DNA of 6,408 nucleotides, taken from assembly GCA_012522615.1 (NCBI GenBank), contig JAAYKB010000145.1, positions 1 to 6,408 on the forward strand, in the 5' to 3' direction. Position numbers and translations under genes: made by a program. This DNA comes from Clostridiales bacterium. Its GTDB lineage: Bacteria; Bacillota; Clostridia; Oscillospirales; Acutalibacteraceae. The notes below the pieces were generated by a model. That model saw nothing but the letters and a program-made list of their open reading frames with translations, did no database searches and had not been told where the DNA came from. This document shows, in pieces, positions 6,391 to 6,408 of this stretch (positions within the stretch are counted from its first letter, which is position 1; the number at the start of each line of letters is the position of its first letter).

Positions 6391-6408
6391 GCAAAAAAGC
6401 ATGAAAAA

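Overview
The window looks like a stretch of chromosome from a Clostridia-class Firmicute. I infer this from the strong AGGAGG-type ribosome binding sites, the sigma-A-type promoters, the pth-mfd gene pair typical of Firmicutes, and protein sequences that resemble Oscillospiraceae/Ruminococcaceae relatives. Coding DNA is moderately GC-rich, while the two long intergenic gaps are AT-rich. Species cannot be named from this alone. I see no transposon, integrase, phage gene, CRISPR array, tRNA or rRNA.

Layout from left to right: (1) bases 2-640, minus strand, hold the first 213 codons of a TIM-barrel-like protein of unsettled function, whose 3' end lies outside the window. (2) Bases 641-832 are an AT-rich divergent intergenic region with a clear rightward promoter (TTTACA-17 bp-TATAAT) and an inverted repeat that overlaps its -35 box. 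(3) Bases 833-1342, plus strand, encode a small flavin reductase/flavoredoxin-like FMN-binding protein, followed by a textbook intrinsic terminator. (4) Bases 1383-6267, minus strand, look like one operon transcribed right to left: pth (peptidyl-tRNA hydrolase), then mfd (transcription-repair coupling factor), then a TraX-family membrane protein. The gaps are 28 and 36 bases. (5) Bases 6268-6408 hold a good leftward promoter (TTGCAT-17 bp-TATACT) and a GC-rich hairpin that would lie at the 5' end of the pth-mfd-traX transcript.

How the genes work together: Pth recycles peptidyl-tRNAs released by stalled or aborted translation. Mfd removes stalled RNA polymerase from DNA lesions and recruits excision repair. 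The pairing therefore groups two stalled-machinery rescue enzymes under one promoter. The TraX-like gene is a membrane passenger of unknown role. The flavin reductase and the TIM-barrel gene share a divergent control region but have no visible functional link.

The window is mostly ordinary housekeeping sequence, and I found no convincing new multi-gene system. The points most worth a second look are: a Gln-Lys pair replacing the usual His-Asn in the Pth active-site loop; a 5'-proximal hairpin in the pth leader; a TTG start for mfd directly after an in-frame stop; a chromosomal TraX homologue in a rescue operon; the operator-like repeat upstream of the flavin reductase; and the uncharacterised TIM-barrel family.
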